A stretch of DNA of 64,000 bases from Salinirubellus litoreus (GCF_037335815.1 NZ_CP147841.1:3100001-3164000), one strand, 5' to 3'; counted from the stretch's first letter, positions 1-8,926 are shown. The notes: a model not told the origin generated them from the letters alone. Translations and numbers: made by a program.

Positions 1-182
1 TCACCCGGTAAGTGCTTTCTGCGGCGAGCGAGAGGACTACGGTCCATCACGCCGACGTGGAATGGCTGGCGCTCTACGATGTCGAGTACTACGTGATGTC
101 GGAGGGTACTGCGAGTCAAGCCCGGCACCGTGATACGGTAGCCCCATCACCCTCGCGTCCCGATCCGGTTCGGATGCGGTGT

Positions 183-779
183 CTACGATCCCGGAAGGAT
201 GTCCCCGAGCGCCGACCCGATCGCCATCGGGAAGAACGCGACCGTGACGTCACAGACGGATACCCAGGGGTCTACGGCCCAGTCGACCCGTCCCCAGGCG
301 GTCATCATCACGATCGCGGTGAACGCCGCGACGACGACCACCCCGAGCAGTTTGCGGGGGATCAGCCCGAACAGGGGGTTCCGAACCCTGACGTCCTGGA
401 TGTCGGCCACATAGAGGATACCGACGACGGTCGACAGCGCGAACCCGAGCGTCACCAGGAAGTAGAGCGGGTGCGTGGCGACGTACGCCCCTACCTCGCC
501 GGTTCCGCCCTCGACGAACATCGGGATGCCGAACAGGAGGCTCCCGAGCAGCGCCTCGGCGGCATCCGCCCGGTCGAACCCGCTGACGACCCGGCCGAAC
601 GGCCCCCGCTGGGCGGTCAGCACCAGCCGCTTGGTCTCCCGGACCCGCCTGAGCTCCTCGGGGTCGTCGACGACCGCCTCGAGCGCCTCGAGTTCGTCGA
701 AGACGTCGCCCATGTCCGGGGGGTTCGGCCCGGACGCCCGTTCGGGGCCTCCGTTCGTATCCGAGGAGTCCGGAGTCAT
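183..779 (-). CDS. DUF2391 family integral membrane protein
   Basis: A 198-residue protein of unknown function. The first ~75 residues are soluble and acidic (DELEALEAVVDDPEEL), followed by a basic stretch and about four to five hydrophobic segments (for example GSLLFGIPMFVEG, FLVTLGFALSTVVGILYV, LLGVVVVAAFTAIVMM). This layout matches the haloarchaeal DUF2391 family, whose role is unknown. The ATG at 779 gives the acidic start typical of the family; the frame stays open far upstream across the antisense of other genes, so longer versions are artefacts. It lies 71 bases downstream of coxB on the same strand and may be co-transcribed with it. Confidence 0.8.
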   Translation of the reverse strand: MTPDSSDTNGGPERASGPNPPDMGDVFDELEALEAVVDDPEELRRVRETKRLVLTAQRGPFGRVVSGFDRADAAEALLGSLLFGIPMFVEGGTGEVGAYVATHPLYFLVTLGFALSTVVGILYVADIQDVRVRNPLFGLIPRKLLGVVVVAAFTAIVMMTAWGRVDWAVDPWVSVCDVTVAFFPMAIGSALGDILPGS

Positions 780-850
780 GCACTCGGGGTCGGGCCCCTT
801 CGATATAAGCCCGGGCGGGTCGCCACGCTCGACGGCCGTCCGCCCCCCGT

Positions 851-1591
851 TTACCCGGACGCCGATGCCGAGGAGGACTGGTCGTCCAGCCACTCCCGGT
901 AGGCGCTCCCGTTCCTGACGTCGACCGTCCCGTCCATCCGGGCGTGACCGGCCCCGCAGAGTTCGGCACAGTAGAGGTCGTACTCGCCGGTCTCGGTCGC
1001 GTGTGTCCGAGCGACGGTCTCGTGGCCCGGGAAGACGTCCTGTTTGATGCCGAGTTCGGGGACGTAGAACGAGTGGATCACGTCGGCCGAGGAGAGGGCG
1101 AACCGGACGTCCCTGTCGACGGGGAGGACGACCCGCGAGCGCGACGTGACGTTCGCCCCGGGGTAGCGGAACTCCCAGCCCCACTGGTAGGCGAGCACCT
1201 CGACCTCGATCTCGTCGGTCGCGTTCCCGGCCCCGGGGTCGGCCGCGCCCGCGGCGGCCGGCGTGAGGTACGGGTTCGACAGCACGAAGAACGCCGAGAC
1301 GCCGACGAACAGGAGGATGACCCCCGTCGCGGCGGTCCAGGTTATCTCCAGGGCCGGGTCGTCGACCGTCGGCTTCGGGTCGTCGTTGTCCCGGAACCGG
1401 TAGACGGCGTAGACGAGCGTGACCTCGACGAACAGCGTGAGCGGGAGGGCGACGTACAGCAGCTGTTCGTTGAGGTCGTCGATGACGGCCCGGTTTATCG
1501 ACTGGGCGGCGGCGGGGGCGGCGAGCGCCGCGAACAGTCCAACGCCGAGCGCGACCAGCGACAGGCGGGCGAGCCAGCGGGCGGGGCGCAT
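851..1591 (-). CDS. coxB: cytochrome c oxidase subunit II (CuA subunit)
   Basis: Subunit II of a haem-copper terminal oxidase; it accepts electrons from a copper-protein or cytochrome donor and passes them to subunit I. The 246-residue protein has an N-terminal signal or anchor ending in AAPAAAQ, two membrane helices (LYVALPLTLFVEVTLVYAVY; AATGVILLFVGVSAFFVL), the YQWGWEF aromatic patch and the CuA site CAELCGAGHARM at about residues 208-219, with the distal His in VIHSFYVPE. An ATG at 1618 in the same frame would add nine residues; I prefer 1591 because a TATA-like element lies 28 bases upstream, as for leaderless haloarchaeal genes. It is divergent from coxA. Confidence 0.95.
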   Translation of the reverse strand: MRPARWLARLSLVALGVGLFAALAAPAAAQSINRAVIDDLNEQLLYVALPLTLFVEVTLVYAVYRFRDNDDPKPTVDDPALEITWTAATGVILLFVGVSAFFVLSNPYLTPAAAGAADPGAGNATDEIEVEVLAYQWGWEFRYPGANVTSRSRVVLPVDRDVRFALSSADVIHSFYVPELGIKQDVFPGHETVARTHATETGEYDLYCAELCGAGHARMDGTVDVRNGSAYREWLDDQSSSASASG

Positions 1592-1615
1592 CACCGGCCC
1601 TTCCCGACCCGTCGT

Positions 1616-1622
1616 CATATAG
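1616..1622 (-). promoter_or_regulatory. TATA-like element of coxB
   Basis: Minus-strand CTATATG centred 28 bases before the coxB ATG at 1591. This spacing fits a leaderless transcript and argues against the overlapping ATG at 1618. Confidence 0.5.
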
Positions 1623-1834
1623 GTTGGCAGGTCGCACCCACCGGCCCACTCCCCGGCCGCTCCCGGTCGCCGCCGAACGCGGGCCGGGATCCAACCGCTC
1701 GGTCCAGTGGGTCCCGTGGGTGGCCGGCGTCGGGTGGTCGTCGCGTGAGTTTTATGGGCGTCGGCGGAGCAGTCCGGTTCGATGGGTCCCCGCGTCGTCT
1801 GGTTCGTGACCACCGTCCGTTCCGGAGCGCCGCC

Positions 1835-4114
1835 ATGATGAACCGGGCCGTCGTCGAGGGGACCGCCCTCGGCGCGCTTGCGCTCGGCTGTCTCCTGCTG
1901 TGGTTCCGCTCCCGCCGGGCCGCCCGTGCGGAGAGCGACGGCGGCTACACGACCCGCGAGGGGCTGTTGCTCGAACTGGGGCGGCTCCGGGCCGAACTCC
2001 TCCGGTGGCTGACAACCACGAACCACCGGGAGATCGGCATCCTCTACATCGTCTTCGGAACCGTCGCGGGGCTGTGGGGCGGTGTCGACGCGATGATGCT
2101 CCGCACCGAACTGCTCACCCCGCCGGCGGACATCTGGAACCCCGAGACGTACAACGCCCTGTTCACGACCCACGGGCTGACGATGCTGATCTTCTTCGTC
2201 CTCCCCGTCTTCTTCGGGATCGGCAACTACGTCCTGCCGCTCCTGATCGGCGCGGACGACATGGCGTTCCCGCGGGTGAACGCCATCGGGTTCTGGCTGC
2301 TGCCGCCGGCGCTGCTGCTGGCCCGTCTGGGTCTGCTGGTCCAGGTCGGCGGGCAGGTACTGAGCCTCTTCCTCCCCGAGGACGCCATCCGCTTCTTCCT
2401 CACGATCCGGGAGGTGAGCGTCGGCTGGACGCTGTACGCGCCGCTGTCGGTCCAGCAGCCGAACCCGCAGATCGACCTCCTGCTCCTGGGGCTCCACCTC
2501 AGCGGCATCGCTACGACGGTCGGCGCGATCAACTTCATCGCCACGGTCGTCTACGAGCGGGCCGACGACGTCACCTGGGCGAACCTGGACATCTTCTCGT
2601 GGAACATGCTGGTCACGAGCATGCTCGCGCTGTTCGCGTTCCCCCTGCTCGGGAGCGCGATCGTGATGCTCCTGCTTGATCGCAACTTCGGGACGACGTT
2701 CTTCGCCGTCGAGGGCGGCGGCCCGATCCTCTGGCAGCACCTGTTCTGGTTCTGGGGCCACCCGGAGGTGTACATCCTCTTCCTGCCGGCTTCGGGCCTG
2801 CTGAGCACGATCCTCCCGAAGTTCGTCGGCCGCAAGCTGTTCGGTTACCGGTTCGTCGTCTACTCGACGCTCGGGATGGGTGTCCTCTCCTTCGGGGTCT
2901 GGGCACACCACATGTTCACCACGGGCGTCGACCCGCGCATCCGGGCGTCGTTCATGGCCGTCTCCATCGCCATCGCCGTCCCCAGCGCGATCAAGGTGTT
3001 CAACTGGATCGCCACCATGTGGGACGGCGACGTCCGGACGACCGCGCCGTTCCTCCTCTGTATCGGGTCCATCGGGACGTTCATCATCGGAGGCGTCACG
3101 GGGGTGTTCCTCGCGGTCATCCCCATCGACATCCTCTACCACGGGACCTACTACGTCGTCGGGCACTTCCACCTCATCGTAGTTGGAATAATCCCGTTCA
3201 TGATGGTCGCGGCGAGCTACTACTGGTTCCCCCTCATCACCGGCCGGTGGTACGACCGGCGTCTCGCGCGGTTCCAGGCCGTCCTGATGGCCGTCGGATC
3301 GAGCGTGACGTTCACGACGCTCCTCGTCATCGGGGGGCAGGGGCTCCCCCGCCGACAGGCGCTCTACCCCCCCGAGTACCAGTTGGCCCAGCAGATCGCC
3401 ACGGTCGGCGGGTACATCGTGGGGCTGAGCGCGCTCCTCTGGCTCTACAACCTGCTGCGCTCGTACTGGCAGGGCGAGCGGGTCCGGACGACCGACCCGT
3501 GGAACCTGAAGGCGACCGAGCAGTTCACCCGCGAGTGGCAGTGGTTCGAGGACCGGATGGTCGCACAGTACGACCTCGCGCCCGCGGAACCGGAGGCGAC
3601 CCGGCCGTCGTACGCTCCGGAGGGTGACCCCGAGGGACTCACTGGGGGCGTCGGCACCTTCGCGGAGATCGTCTCGCGGAACGCCGGGATGGCCGCCGTC
3701 GGCGGGTTCGTCGGGACCGTCCTGATGGTCGGCGGGCTCGGGACCGCGGTGTTCGTCGGGGTGTTCGATCCCGCCTCGTTCGCCGAGATCGCCGAACTCG
3801 TCGGGCTGCCGGCGACCCCGCTCGTCGGCGTCGCGCTGTTCCTCGTCGGCGGGACGGTCACCTGGCCGCTGCTGTTCCTCGCGTTCTTCGACTTCCTCCC
3901 CGGTCGCCTGCTGTTCGAGACCGGGCTGGTGTTCGCCACGCTCATCTCGACCGGCTTCGCCATCGCGTTCTACACCGGACAGACCGGGCTAGCGCTCGTG
4001 GGCTACGTCGGGTTCGTCCTCGTGGCCCACTGGGCGTACGGACTCGGGCTCTCCGTGACGTTCCAGTTCCTCCGGGCCCGCCGCCGGAAGCGCCTCGACG
4101 ACAACCCCACATGA
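1835..4114 (+). CDS. coxA: cytochrome c oxidase subunit I with extended C-terminus
   Basis: Catalytic subunit of the haem-copper oxidase, reducing O2 to water and pumping protons. The 759-residue protein has an extra N-terminal helix (residues 1-25), then the 12-helix core. Visible ligands are the low-spin haem His in FTTHGLTM, CuB His309 with the cross-link Tyr313 in GHPEVYIL, the His pair in VWAHHMFTTG, and the haem His residues in YVVGHFHL. After the core come a soluble loop (about residues 560-610) and about four more helices, the extra C-terminal module seen in haloarchaeal subunit I. The ATG at 1838 is an equivalent start. Its stop overlaps the next gene in an ATGA. Confidence 0.95.
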   Translation: MMNRAVVEGTALGALALGCLLLWFRSRRAARAESDGGYTTREGLLLELGRLRAELLRWLTTTNHREIGILYIVFGTVAGLWGGVDAMMLRTELLTPPADIWNPETYNALFTTHGLTMLIFFVLPVFFGIGNYVLPLLIGADDMAFPRVNAIGFWLLPPALLLARLGLLVQVGGQVLSLFLPEDAIRFFLTIREVSVGWTLYAPLSVQQPNPQIDLLLLGLHLSGIATTVGAINFIATVVYERADDVTWANLDIFSWNMLVTSMLALFAFPLLGSAIVMLLLDRNFGTTFFAVEGGGPILWQHLFWFWGHPEVYILFLPASGLLSTILPKFVGRKLFGYRFVVYSTLGMGVLSFGVWAHHMFTTGVDPRIRASFMAVSIAIAVPSAIKVFNWIATMWDGDVRTTAPFLLCIGSIGTFIIGGVTGVFLAVIPIDILYHGTYYVVGHFHLIVVGIIPFMMVAASYYWFPLITGRWYDRRLARFQAVLMAVGSSVTFTTLLVIGGQGLPRRQALYPPEYQLAQQIATVGGYIVGLSALLWLYNLLRSYWQGERVRTTDPWNLKATEQFTREWQWFEDRMVAQYDLAPAEPEATRPSYAPEGDPEGLTGGVGTFAEIVSRNAGMAAVGGFVGTVLMVGGLGTAVFVGVFDPASFAEIAELVGLPATPLVGVALFLVGGTVTWPLLFLAFFDFLPGRLLFETGLVFATLISTGFAIAFYTGQTGLALVGYVGFVLVAHWAYGLGLSVTFQFLRARRRKRLDDNPT

Positions 4115-4629
4115 GCGAGAACGAACGCACCCCCGCTTCGATCCTGTTCACCTACGTCGCCCCCCTTCTCGGGGTCCTGCTGGTCGCCGTCGGCATCGGG
4201 GCGGCGGTCCCGGGCGGCTACGCGATCGTCCAGGAGGACATCTCGACCTGTGGCCAACCGACCATCGCCGTGGAGGGTCCCGAGGAGACCGATAGACGCT
4301 TCGCCGACCGGACCCCCTCGATCGACCGGCTCCCGTTCGAGGAGCTCTCGACCGCCGAACGGGAGGCGTTCGTCGAGGCCCTCTCCGACCCCGTCGGCGA
4401 GGCCCACGTCCGGGGACCGTTTCCGAACCATCGGGCGTTCACGAACGGCACGCTGATCACCTACGAGGGGGAACGCTACTTCTCGACGGTCGTCTCGGAG
4501 AACCCCTGTTACGAGGTCGCCCCCCTGCAGTTCCCGCTCGGCGTGTTCGCCATCGGGCTCGGAACGGTCGGGATACTCACCCCCCCGCTGTACCGCCGTC
4601 TCGTCCGGCTCGAGGAGGAAGCCGGGTAG
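4111..4629 (+). CDS. oxidase-cluster membrane protein, unknown function
   Basis: A 172-residue protein with one N-terminal helix (SILFTYVAPLLGVLLVAVG), an extracytoplasmic domain of about 110 residues with two cysteines (STCGQP and NPCYEV) that could form a disulfide, and a C-terminal helix (LGVFAIGLGTVGILTPPLY). The start overlaps the coxA stop by four bases (ATGA), so the two are translationally coupled. The middle contains LPFEELSTAEREAFVEAL, a motif I recognise from haloarchaeal proteins without assigned function. By context it could be an oxidase assembly or accessory protein; that is inference. Confidence 0.75.
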   Translation: MSENERTPASILFTYVAPLLGVLLVAVGIGAAVPGGYAIVQEDISTCGQPTIAVEGPEETDRRFADRTPSIDRLPFEELSTAEREAFVEALSDPVGEAHVRGPFPNHRAFTNGTLITYEGERYFSTVVSENPCYEVAPLQFPLGVFAIGLGTVGILTPPLYRRLVRLEEEAG

Positions 4630-4731
4630 CCGAACCTCGGACGACCGACGCGCCTGTGGCGCTGCCGCGTGCGCGGGCGAACCACCGGGACCCGTCGAGG
4701 GTACATCCCCGCGATCTGACTCTCCCCAGGC

Positions 4732-5715
4732 CTACTCGCAGTCGATCTCCGCTCGAGTCGTTCCCATCCGCGTGTTCGAACTGCGATCGAAGGCGGCGAG
4801 GACGGCCGTACCGTGCTCGACGCCGTCCCTGGTGTAGGACTCGCCGGGGTCGAGCATCGGCCGGCCGACGACCGCGTTGACGCCCTCGTTATCGATGTCC
4901 CGGAGCTGGACTCGCCGATCGGAGACGTTCGTGATCGTGACCCGCGCGCGGTTCGAGACGTCACAGTCGACCGCCACCCGGAACGGCCCGCCGCCGGATC
5001 CGTCGTCGTCACACTCGACGATGAACCCGCCGGCCGCCTCAAGGATCTCGTCCATCGACTTGGGTTCGTCGAACGCGGCCGGGAACGGGTCGTCGCCGTT
5101 GAGGAAGTTCAGGTACGAGGCGTGTCGGGCCTCCACCGTCGCGATGGTCGCGCCGGCGGTCAGCAGGTCCGCGTTCTCGATCAGGCTGATCGCCCCGTCG
5201 TACGCGGAGACGCCCGTGTTCTCCAGAACGGCCGCGATCGCGAGGAACTCGCTCGGGCTCCCGTAGCCGAACTCGTAGCAGGCCTCCCCGACCGGGTCGC
5301 CGCCCAGGTCCTCGATGACGCTCGCGAGCGTGTCGACGTGGGTCTTCTCGTGGTCGCGGACGTCGGCGAGGTTGCCCCGGACGTCCCGCCGGACGTGGGC
5401 GCTGAACCCCTCCAGGATGTCGGCGCTGACGAACGCCCCCTGATCGAAGCGCCGCAGGCCATCGCGGTAGAAGGCGTACTCGAGGTGTTCGAGCGTGAGC
5501 GCGAAGTTCAGCACGTCGACGTCGCTCGTGTCGTCGTCGCCAGCCTCGTGGGCCAGGACCCGGTTCGACCCGCCGATGGCCGCAACGAGCGACCCGCCGC
5601 CGACCGCCGCCGCCCCCTTCAGGACGGCCCGACGCGAGGGGAGCGACCCGTCGCGGAGGTAGTCTGCGAGCTTTCCGGCACCGTTCTCCGTCTCACCGTC
5701 ATGTGTGTTAGACAT
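4732..5715 (-). CDS. Tat-exported ferritin-like domain protein
   Basis: A 327-residue secreted protein. The N-terminus carries a twin-arginine signal (SRRAVLKGAAAVGG, about residues 27-40). The ferritin-like domain follows (about 60-230): helical pairs with FALTLEHLEYAFYRDG, DHEKTHVDTL and VEARHASYLNFL supply the Glu and His residues expected for a di-metal site. The last ~95 residues (from about VECDDDGSGGG) look like a beta-sandwich cell-surface domain. The nearby oxidase genes suggest a role in metal or oxidative-stress handling outside the membrane; the substrate is not visible. It is transcribed towards the coxA operon and separated from it by 102 bases. Confidence 0.85.
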   Translation of the reverse strand: MSNTHDGETENGAGKLADYLRDGSLPSRRAVLKGAAAVGGGSLVAAIGGSNRVLAHEAGDDDTSDVDVLNFALTLEHLEYAFYRDGLRRFDQGAFVSADILEGFSAHVRRDVRGNLADVRDHEKTHVDTLASVIEDLGGDPVGEACYEFGYGSPSEFLAIAAVLENTGVSAYDGAISLIENADLLTAGATIATVEARHASYLNFLNGDDPFPAAFDEPKSMDEILEAAGGFIVECDDDGSGGGPFRVAVDCDVSNRARVTITNVSDRRVQLRDIDNEGVNAVVGRPMLDPGESYTRDGVEHGTAVLAAFDRSSNTRMGTTRAEIDCE

Positions 5716-5729
5716 GCAAACGAGGCAAG

Positions 5730-5788
5730 GACGTGTCACCACATGATGATTTTCCGAACTTCGACCCCGCCACCGCCGACGTGTCACC
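5730..5788. repeat. direct repeat of an 11-mer upstream of the ferritin-like gene
   Basis: GACGTGTCACC occurs at 5730-5740 and again at 5778-5788, 48 bases apart, just before the ferritin-like gene start (5715, minus strand). Such a pair could be an operator. The rest of 5716-5989 shows no gene. Confidence 0.35.
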
Positions 5789-5989
5789 GACTCAATACCA
5801 AATTCACACCGAATTTCGATCCCTCCCTGCGCGGGCCGGGCGGGTCGAACCGGCCGTACCCGATCCGCGGCCGCGTTCGGTCCCCGGCACAGTCCCTTCG
5901 GTCGCTCAGCGTGGCGAGGGGTGTTCACACCACGAACGCGGGTCCTCTCCCGGGGAGCACACGACCCTCTCCGTACCGTCGCCGAGCGT

Positions 5990-6796
5990 CTACCCGATCG
6001 TCGCGCCGACGTAGAGGACTGCCACGAGGAACACCCAGACGGCGTCCACGAAGTGCCAGTAGAGCGAGACCGTCCGGACGGAGGTGTCCCGTTCCGCCGA
6101 GTAGTCCCCGCGGAGCGCCCGGCCGAGGACGATACCCAGGAGGAGGACGCCGAGGCTCACGTGCAGGCCGTGCAGGCCCGTGAGCCCGTAGAACGCGCTG
6201 GCGAAGACGCCGCTGGAGAGGGTGAACCCCTCCCCGACGACGAACTCGTAGTACTCGTAGACCTGACCGGCGAGGAAGACGACGCCGAGGGTGAACGTCG
6301 CGCCGAGCAGCCCCACGAACCGACGGCGGTTCCCTCCCTCTAAGGCCGCGTGACCGTAGTGGAGGGTGAGGCTGCTGGCGAGCAGCAGGAGCGTGTTCAC
6401 GACGACGAGCGATCCCAGGAGCGAGGGGAGGTGCTCGGGAGGCCACGTCCCCACGCGAACGAACCCGTAGTAGACGAACCCCGCGGCGAAGGTGGCGACG
6501 TCGGAGACGAGGAACAGGACCATCCCGCCGGAGTAGAGCCCGGAGGGGTCCCCGGAGCCCGGCGAGTGGTCGGCGAGGAACGCCTCGTAGGCCCACCCCG
6601 CGAGGCCCACCAGGAGCCCCGACCCGCCGGCGACGCCCAGAACGAGCGGAATGAACCACGGGACCAGCCCGGGCCCGACGAGCGAGAGCCCGACGCCGGC
6701 GTAGAGTACGCCCGCCCCGAGCGCCGCGACGAGCGGCCAGCGGCTCGTGTGGTGTCCGTCGGCGGAAGCGTCCGCCACCTCGGTCGTTCCGGCCAT
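5990..6796 (-). CDS. coxC: cytochrome c oxidase subunit III
   Basis: Subunit III of the haem-copper oxidase, a seven-helix membrane subunit supporting stability and proton uptake by subunit I. The 268-residue protein has the family signatures FLVSDVATFAAGFVYYGF, LHYGHAAL, GLTGLHGLHVSLGVLLL and the C-terminal SLYWHFVDAVWVFLVAVLY. The start at 6796 is preceded by a T-rich promoter element 28 bases away. It is separated from coxB/coxA by the ferritin-like gene but surely belongs to the same complex. Confidence 0.95.
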   Translation of the reverse strand: MAGTTEVADASADGHHTSRWPLVAALGAGVLYAGVGLSLVGPGLVPWFIPLVLGVAGGSGLLVGLAGWAYEAFLADHSPGSGDPSGLYSGGMVLFLVSDVATFAAGFVYYGFVRVGTWPPEHLPSLLGSLVVVNTLLLLASSLTLHYGHAALEGGNRRRFVGLLGATFTLGVVFLAGQVYEYYEFVVGEGFTLSSGVFASAFYGLTGLHGLHVSLGVLLLGIVLGRALRGDYSAERDTSVRTVSLYWHFVDAVWVFLVAVLYVGATIG

Positions 6797-6820
6797 GGTC
6801 GCCACTGTCCCCCGGGCGTG

Positions 6821-6829
6821 AAAAAACCG
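6821..6829 (-). promoter_or_regulatory. T-rich promoter element of coxC
   Basis: Minus-strand run of six T centred about 28 bases before the coxC ATG (6796), the position of the archaeal TATA box for a leaderless mRNA. Confidence 0.4.
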
Positions 6830-6899
6830 ACCGGACGGGACGCGCCGGTCGCCCCGGGAACCACACTCCTCCCCCCTGTGGGTCGGTCCCCGTGTTCTC

Positions 6900-7148
6900 T
6901 CCGGTAGAGGTCTCGCTCGCCTTCCGGAGACGCTCGCGTTCGCTCGCGTCTCCCTACTCCTCACGGCTCGCCCCGCTCGCGGGCCACTCCGTTCCCCGCT
7001 CGCGGTTCGGGACGCGACCGAAGGGAGCGTCCCGCTCTCGCCGTTCGGATGTCCGCGGCCTCCCCCTGGTCGGCCGCGCTACTCCTCACGGGTCGCTACG
7101 CTCCCCGCTCGGCAAGATGTCTCGCTCGCCTTCGCTCGCTGCGACCTC
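6900..7148. repeat. repetitive, hairpin-rich intergenic stretch
   Basis: The 352 bases between coxC and the Bat-type regulator hold no gene. They contain a 15-base direct repeat (GTCTCGCTCGCCTTC at 6910-6924 and 7119-7133), a 12-base direct repeat (TACTCCTCACGG at 6955-6966 and 7080-7091), and two hairpins, 6926-6953 (stem GGAGACGC/GCGTCTCC) and 7009-7033 (stem GGGACGC/GCGTCCC). Many TCGCTCGC-type words recur. This looks like a haloarchaeal intergenic repeat cluster; a terminator role for the regulator gene, which ends at 7149, is possible. Confidence 0.6.
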
Positions 7149-7796
7149 TCACTCCCCCCCGGGATCGTAGAGGTGCCCGAAGAACGAGGACTGCGCGCGG
7201 CGGAGCCGTTCGAGGAACGCGGACTTCGAGACGCCGATCGCCTCCGCCACCTCGCTCGCGGTCACCTCCCGCGGGACCGAGAAGTAGCCCATCTGGTAGG
7301 CCGTCTCGACGGCCTCCTCCTGTGGGGGGGTGAGGTCCCACCGCCGGGCGACGGCGTCGTCACCGTCGTCGCCGAGCCGCGAGATACGTTCGACGGAGAC
7401 GCCGACGGTCCCGCCGGCCGCCGCGAGCACTCCGCCGAGGACGTCGTTCCCGACGACGGCACCGACGTACCGCTCGGTGCCGGCGCGGTGGTGGACGGAG
7501 TCGACGAGGAAGCCCGCGTCGACCAGCCGGTGGACGGCACAGGGTGCCTCCGAGAGACAGCGATAGCTGTGCCGTCCGTCCGCGCCCACGCCGTGGAGAT
7601 ACCGGATCCGGTCGTCGGCGTCGAGGCGCTCGCCGACCGCGGGGTCGGAGGCCGTGAGGTGCAGCAGGGCGTGGCCGTCGGAGCGCAACAGCGGTGGGTT
7701 CGCGTCGACGCTCGCGCCCGTCTCGCGCGCGGCCGTCGCGACCGGGCAGTCGTCGTCGGTGACGCGGAACTCGACGACGAGGCACTCCGCGATCAT
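7149..7796 (-). CDS. Bat-type (bacterio-opsin activator) HTH regulator
   Basis: A 215-residue transcription regulator. Residues 1-150 form the sensor part found in haloarchaeal Bat-like proteins. The last ~60 residues are the HTH_10 domain: LTPPQEEAVETAYQMGYF, then ASEVAEAIGVSKSAFLERL as the helix-turn-helix, then LRRAQ. Proteins of this class control redox-, light- or metabolite-responsive genes in haloarchaea. With the oxidase genes next door it may regulate respiration, but no operator is recognisable. The ATG at 7796 has a TATA-like element 27 bases upstream. Confidence 0.85.
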   Translation of the reverse strand: MIAECLVVEFRVTDDDCPVATAARETGASVDANPPLLRSDGHALLHLTASDPAVGERLDADDRIRYLHGVGADGRHSYRCLSEAPCAVHRLVDAGFLVDSVHHRAGTERYVGAVVGNDVLGGVLAAAGGTVGVSVERISRLGDDGDDAVARRWDLTPPQEEAVETAYQMGYFSVPREVTASEVAEAIGVSKSAFLERLRRAQSSFFGHLYDPGGE

Positions 7797-7820
7797 ACCC
7801 CGAGCACGGCGGCTCGCGAC

Positions 7821-7826
7821 TTAATA
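7821..7826 (-). promoter_or_regulatory. TATA-like element of the Bat-type regulator
   Basis: Minus-strand TATTAA centred 27 bases before the ATG at 7796; fits a leaderless transcript. Confidence 0.5.
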
Positions 7827-7921
7827 CCGCCGCGTGAGGGCGAGGAGGCTTCGAGGCGATGATTCAGAGGCCCGTTTGACCCTCCTCAAGGCACTTACCT
7901 CCGGAGTGACCACCGGCGGAT

Positions 7922-8563
7922 ATGGATCGCCGTCGAGTCCTCCTGACAGCCCTCCTCGCCGCATCGTCGGTGTTCGCGGGATGTACCACGACGCTCGGAG
8001 GGGGTGGGACGCCTACCCCGACCCACGCGAGCACCCCGGGGACACCCGCGGAGACACCGACATCGACGCCCGGCGGGACGCCAACCGCGACACCGTCCGC
8101 GACTCCTGGGGAGTGTGACGCCGTCGAACAGCATCCGGTCGACCCGTTCCGCGAGGACGTCGAGCCGAGCGAACTCCCCGAACCGCCCGAGGAGTGGAAC
8201 CGATCGTCGGTCGAGGAGTACGTCGTCGCGTTCGAGAGGGCCTGGTCCCGAAACGCGGCGCTTCGAACCACCTCCACGAACGTCGAGGTGATCGTCGGTG
8301 AGGTCGCCGTGGAGGGCTCCGGTGACGCCTGGGTGGTCGAACTCACCTCGCGGACGAACACCTGGGCGCAGGGTCGGGCGACCGGGACGGCCACCGCGAC
8401 CGTCGTCCACGGCGACGGCGCGAACGTCCCCGTCACCTACCGGCTGACCGACCGCGCGCTCTACCGGGAGGAGCGGCGCATCGGCGGGACCCCCTCGTCG
8501 AGCGTGACGAGTACTCCCGAACGGTTCGCCGAACGTCCGGTGGTCTGTTTCGGGGCGAACTGA
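7922..8563 (+). CDS. secreted lipoprotein, unknown function
   Basis: A 213-residue exported lipoprotein. The N-terminus has an arginine-containing signal (MDRRRVLLTALLAASS) ending in the lipobox VFAGC, so Cys20 should be lipidated. A Thr/Pro-rich spacer (about residues 28-62, with repeats of TPT, GTP and ATP type) follows, a likely O-glycosylated linker. The rest is a small alpha+beta domain (VEEYVVAFERAW, then several strands) of a type common in haloarchaeal surface lipoproteins, with no known activity. A CTTAC element lies 26 bases before the ATG. Confidence 0.8.
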   Translation: MDRRRVLLTALLAASSVFAGCTTTLGGGGTPTPTHASTPGTPAETPTSTPGGTPTATPSATPGECDAVEQHPVDPFREDVEPSELPEPPEEWNRSSVEEYVVAFERAWSRNAALRTTSTNVEVIVGEVAVEGSGDAWVVELTSRTNTWAQGRATGTATATVVHGDGANVPVTYRLTDRALYREERRIGGTPSSSVTSTPERFAERPVVCFGAN

Positions 8564-8620
8564 TCCCGGGCCACCCGAGCGGTGGGAAGGCCCAGCAGCA
8601 CCCGTGACCTCCGGGACGTG

Positions 8621-8901
8621 ATGCCGAGTTTCTTCGACCCCGGCCACGGGTTCCTGTCGTCCATCGACGAGGTGGTGGTCGCGGCCCTCGCCGTTCTCCC
8701 GTTCGTGCTGATCGGTGCGGTCGCGGAGTACGTCGGGGACGCGAAGGGGTGGACCGTCCTGGGCGCGCTCGTCGGGTACGTCGTCGCGCTGTTCGTGTTG
8801 GCACCCCCGTCTTCGCCGGGGAGTGGCACTACACGGTCGTCGCCGCGGTCCCGATCGTCCTGCTCGTCTACCTGTACCGCGGTCGGCGCGATCGGTCGTG
8901 A
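8621..8901 (+). pseudogene. small three-helix membrane protein, frameshifted
   Basis: The frame from ATG 8621 encodes MPSFFDPGHGFL followed by two hydrophobic helices (VVVAALAVLPFVLIGAVAEY; VLGALVGYVVALFVLAP) and then becomes nonsense. The natural continuation lies in another frame from about 8809: VFAGEWHYTVVAAVPIVLLV, a third helix, then a basic tail and TGA at 8899-8901. The switch falls in the run of five C at 8804-8808, where one more C would restore a protein of about 93 residues. It is either a recent frameshift mutation or a homopolymer sequencing error. The function is unknown. Confidence 0.65.
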
Positions 8902-8926
8902 TCCGGCTCGCCGATCCGAAACCCGG

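Noticed and set aside
12..902. A plus-strand frame over the DUF2391 gene and the first 180 bases
   Set aside because: The minus-strand DUF2391 protein has clear membrane helices; the plus frame does not. Bases 1-182 show no convincing gene end on either strand.
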